This document shows, piece by piece, positions 63,766 through 64,000 of a stretch of DNA of 64,000 nt (position 1 is its first letter; each line of letters opens with the position of its first letter). The translations under genes were made by a program, and so were the position numbers. Location of the stretch: positions 124,001-188,000 of the forward strand of contig NZ_MWLK01000033.1 in the NCBI RefSeq assembly GCF_002198715.1. Direction: 5' to 3'. Under the pieces are notes generated by a model. The model was not told the origin of the DNA. It was given only the letters and a program-made list of their open reading frames with translations, and did not search any database. This stretch comes from Rhodomicrobium sp. R_RK_3. GTDB taxonomy: Bacteria > Pseudomonadota > Alphaproteobacteria > Rhizobiales > Rhodomicrobiaceae.

Positions 63766-64000
63766 TGCCCCTCGATCCTTCTGGCCTGGACGCGACCCTT
63801 CCACAGCCCCCCGCGTCCGCGCATATATTGATAGGCGGAATCCAAGGTGAACATCAGGTAAAGCGCCGCAATGGCCGGCAGCGCCAGTCCCCAGAGGGGC
63901 GACAGGCGGTAAAAACGCAGAATCGGCTGAAAGGCGAAGGCCATCAGCACCCACGCCAACGCGCCGAATGATTGGGCGAGGCCGGTTCCGAACACAGCAT
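63762..64000 (-). CDS. hpnB: Hopanoid-associated glycosyltransferase HpnB, C-terminal part
   Basis: The frame is open to the right edge of the window, so only the last 79 or so residues are seen. They include two hydrophobic segments and the stretches LRFYRLSPLWGLALPAIAAL and TLDSAYQYMRGRGGLWKGR, which match the C-terminus of HpnB glycosyltransferases that precede hpnC in hopanoid operons. The stop overlaps the hpnC start by four bases. Confidence 0.82.
   Translation of the reverse strand, partial: AVFGTGLAQSFGALAWVLMAFAFQPILRFYRLSPLWGLALPAIAALYLMFTLDSAYQYMRGRGGLWKGRVQARRIEGQ

Overview
The window is a GC-rich alphaproteobacterial chromosome segment. It is most likely from the Hyphomicrobiales (Rhizobiales), perhaps a hopanoid-making Beijerinckiaceae/Methylocystaceae-like lineage; the order is inferred from gene content and repeats, and I cannot name the genus. 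Pointers are the short HisG with HisZ, FlaF, DUF2852, Flp pilins, a hopanoid locus (hpnB-C-D-E-shc-hpnG facing dxs-ispH-hpnH), and palindromic repeats built on a CCCGC-GAAGG-CGGG core. I see no rRNA, tRNA, CRISPR array, prophage or complete insertion sequence.

Layout. 0-2.6 kb: ruvA, a small membrane protein, ruvB and ybgC. 2.7-9.3 kb: mutT, argJ and a periplasmic parvulin on the minus strand, then secA. 9.5-12.6 kb: a DUF2852 gene and a TetR regulator with matching operator-like palindromes, then a membrane J-domain protein with a C-terminal FGE-like domain. 12.7-17.2 kb: a formyltransferase and hisS-hisZ-hisG. 17.5-23.0 kb: a DUF465 protein and the F1 ATP synthase operon atpHAGDC. 23.3-24.4 kb: two tandem BLUF photoreceptors. 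24.7-28.4 kb: an unknown small gene, a 26-codon basic ORF with a strong ribosome site, priA, a membrane protein and a GGCT-like protein. 28.5-34.7 kb: pyruvate phosphate dikinase, a glyoxalase-fold protein, an Atm1-type ABC transporter and psd. 34.9-38.3 kb: two orphan Flp pilins, a cryptic ORF, a YfbU protein, fdxA, a VOC protein and a secreted SH3-like protein. 38.3-48.9 kb: a structured RNA candidate, then tolQ-tolR-tolA-tolB, a 45-residue lipoprotein, pal, cpoB, tilS and ftsH. 48.9-53.2 kb: flaF, small unknown genes, a phasin-like protein, a flavodoxin-fold reductase, a CAP protein, an AsnC/Lrp ligand-binding domain, dsbB and a DUF5993 protein. 54-64 kb: isoprenoid and hopanoid synthesis.

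How the genes fit together. The last 10 kb form one pathway: Dxs and IspH make C5 units, HpnC/D/E turn farnesyl diphosphate into squalene, Shc cyclises it, and HpnH and HpnG add and trim the ribose-derived side chain; HpnB is cut by the window edge. The 38-46 kb block is the outer-membrane constriction and lipid-homeostasis machine. YbgC, which usually sits directly before tolQ, is about 36 kb away, so the classic ruvAB-ybgC-tolQRAB-pal order is broken here, with a palindromic repeat at the ybgC side.

The less ordinary features are the J-domain/FGE fusion, structured RNA upstream of tolQ and upstream of pal, a tiny lipoprotein inside the Tol-Pal operon, repeats that occupy the tolB start region, DsbB read in frame into an AsnC-type domain, tandem BLUF sensors beside the ATP synthase operon, and three families of dispersed palindromic repeats. 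I did not find an obvious new multi-gene defence or biosynthetic system.
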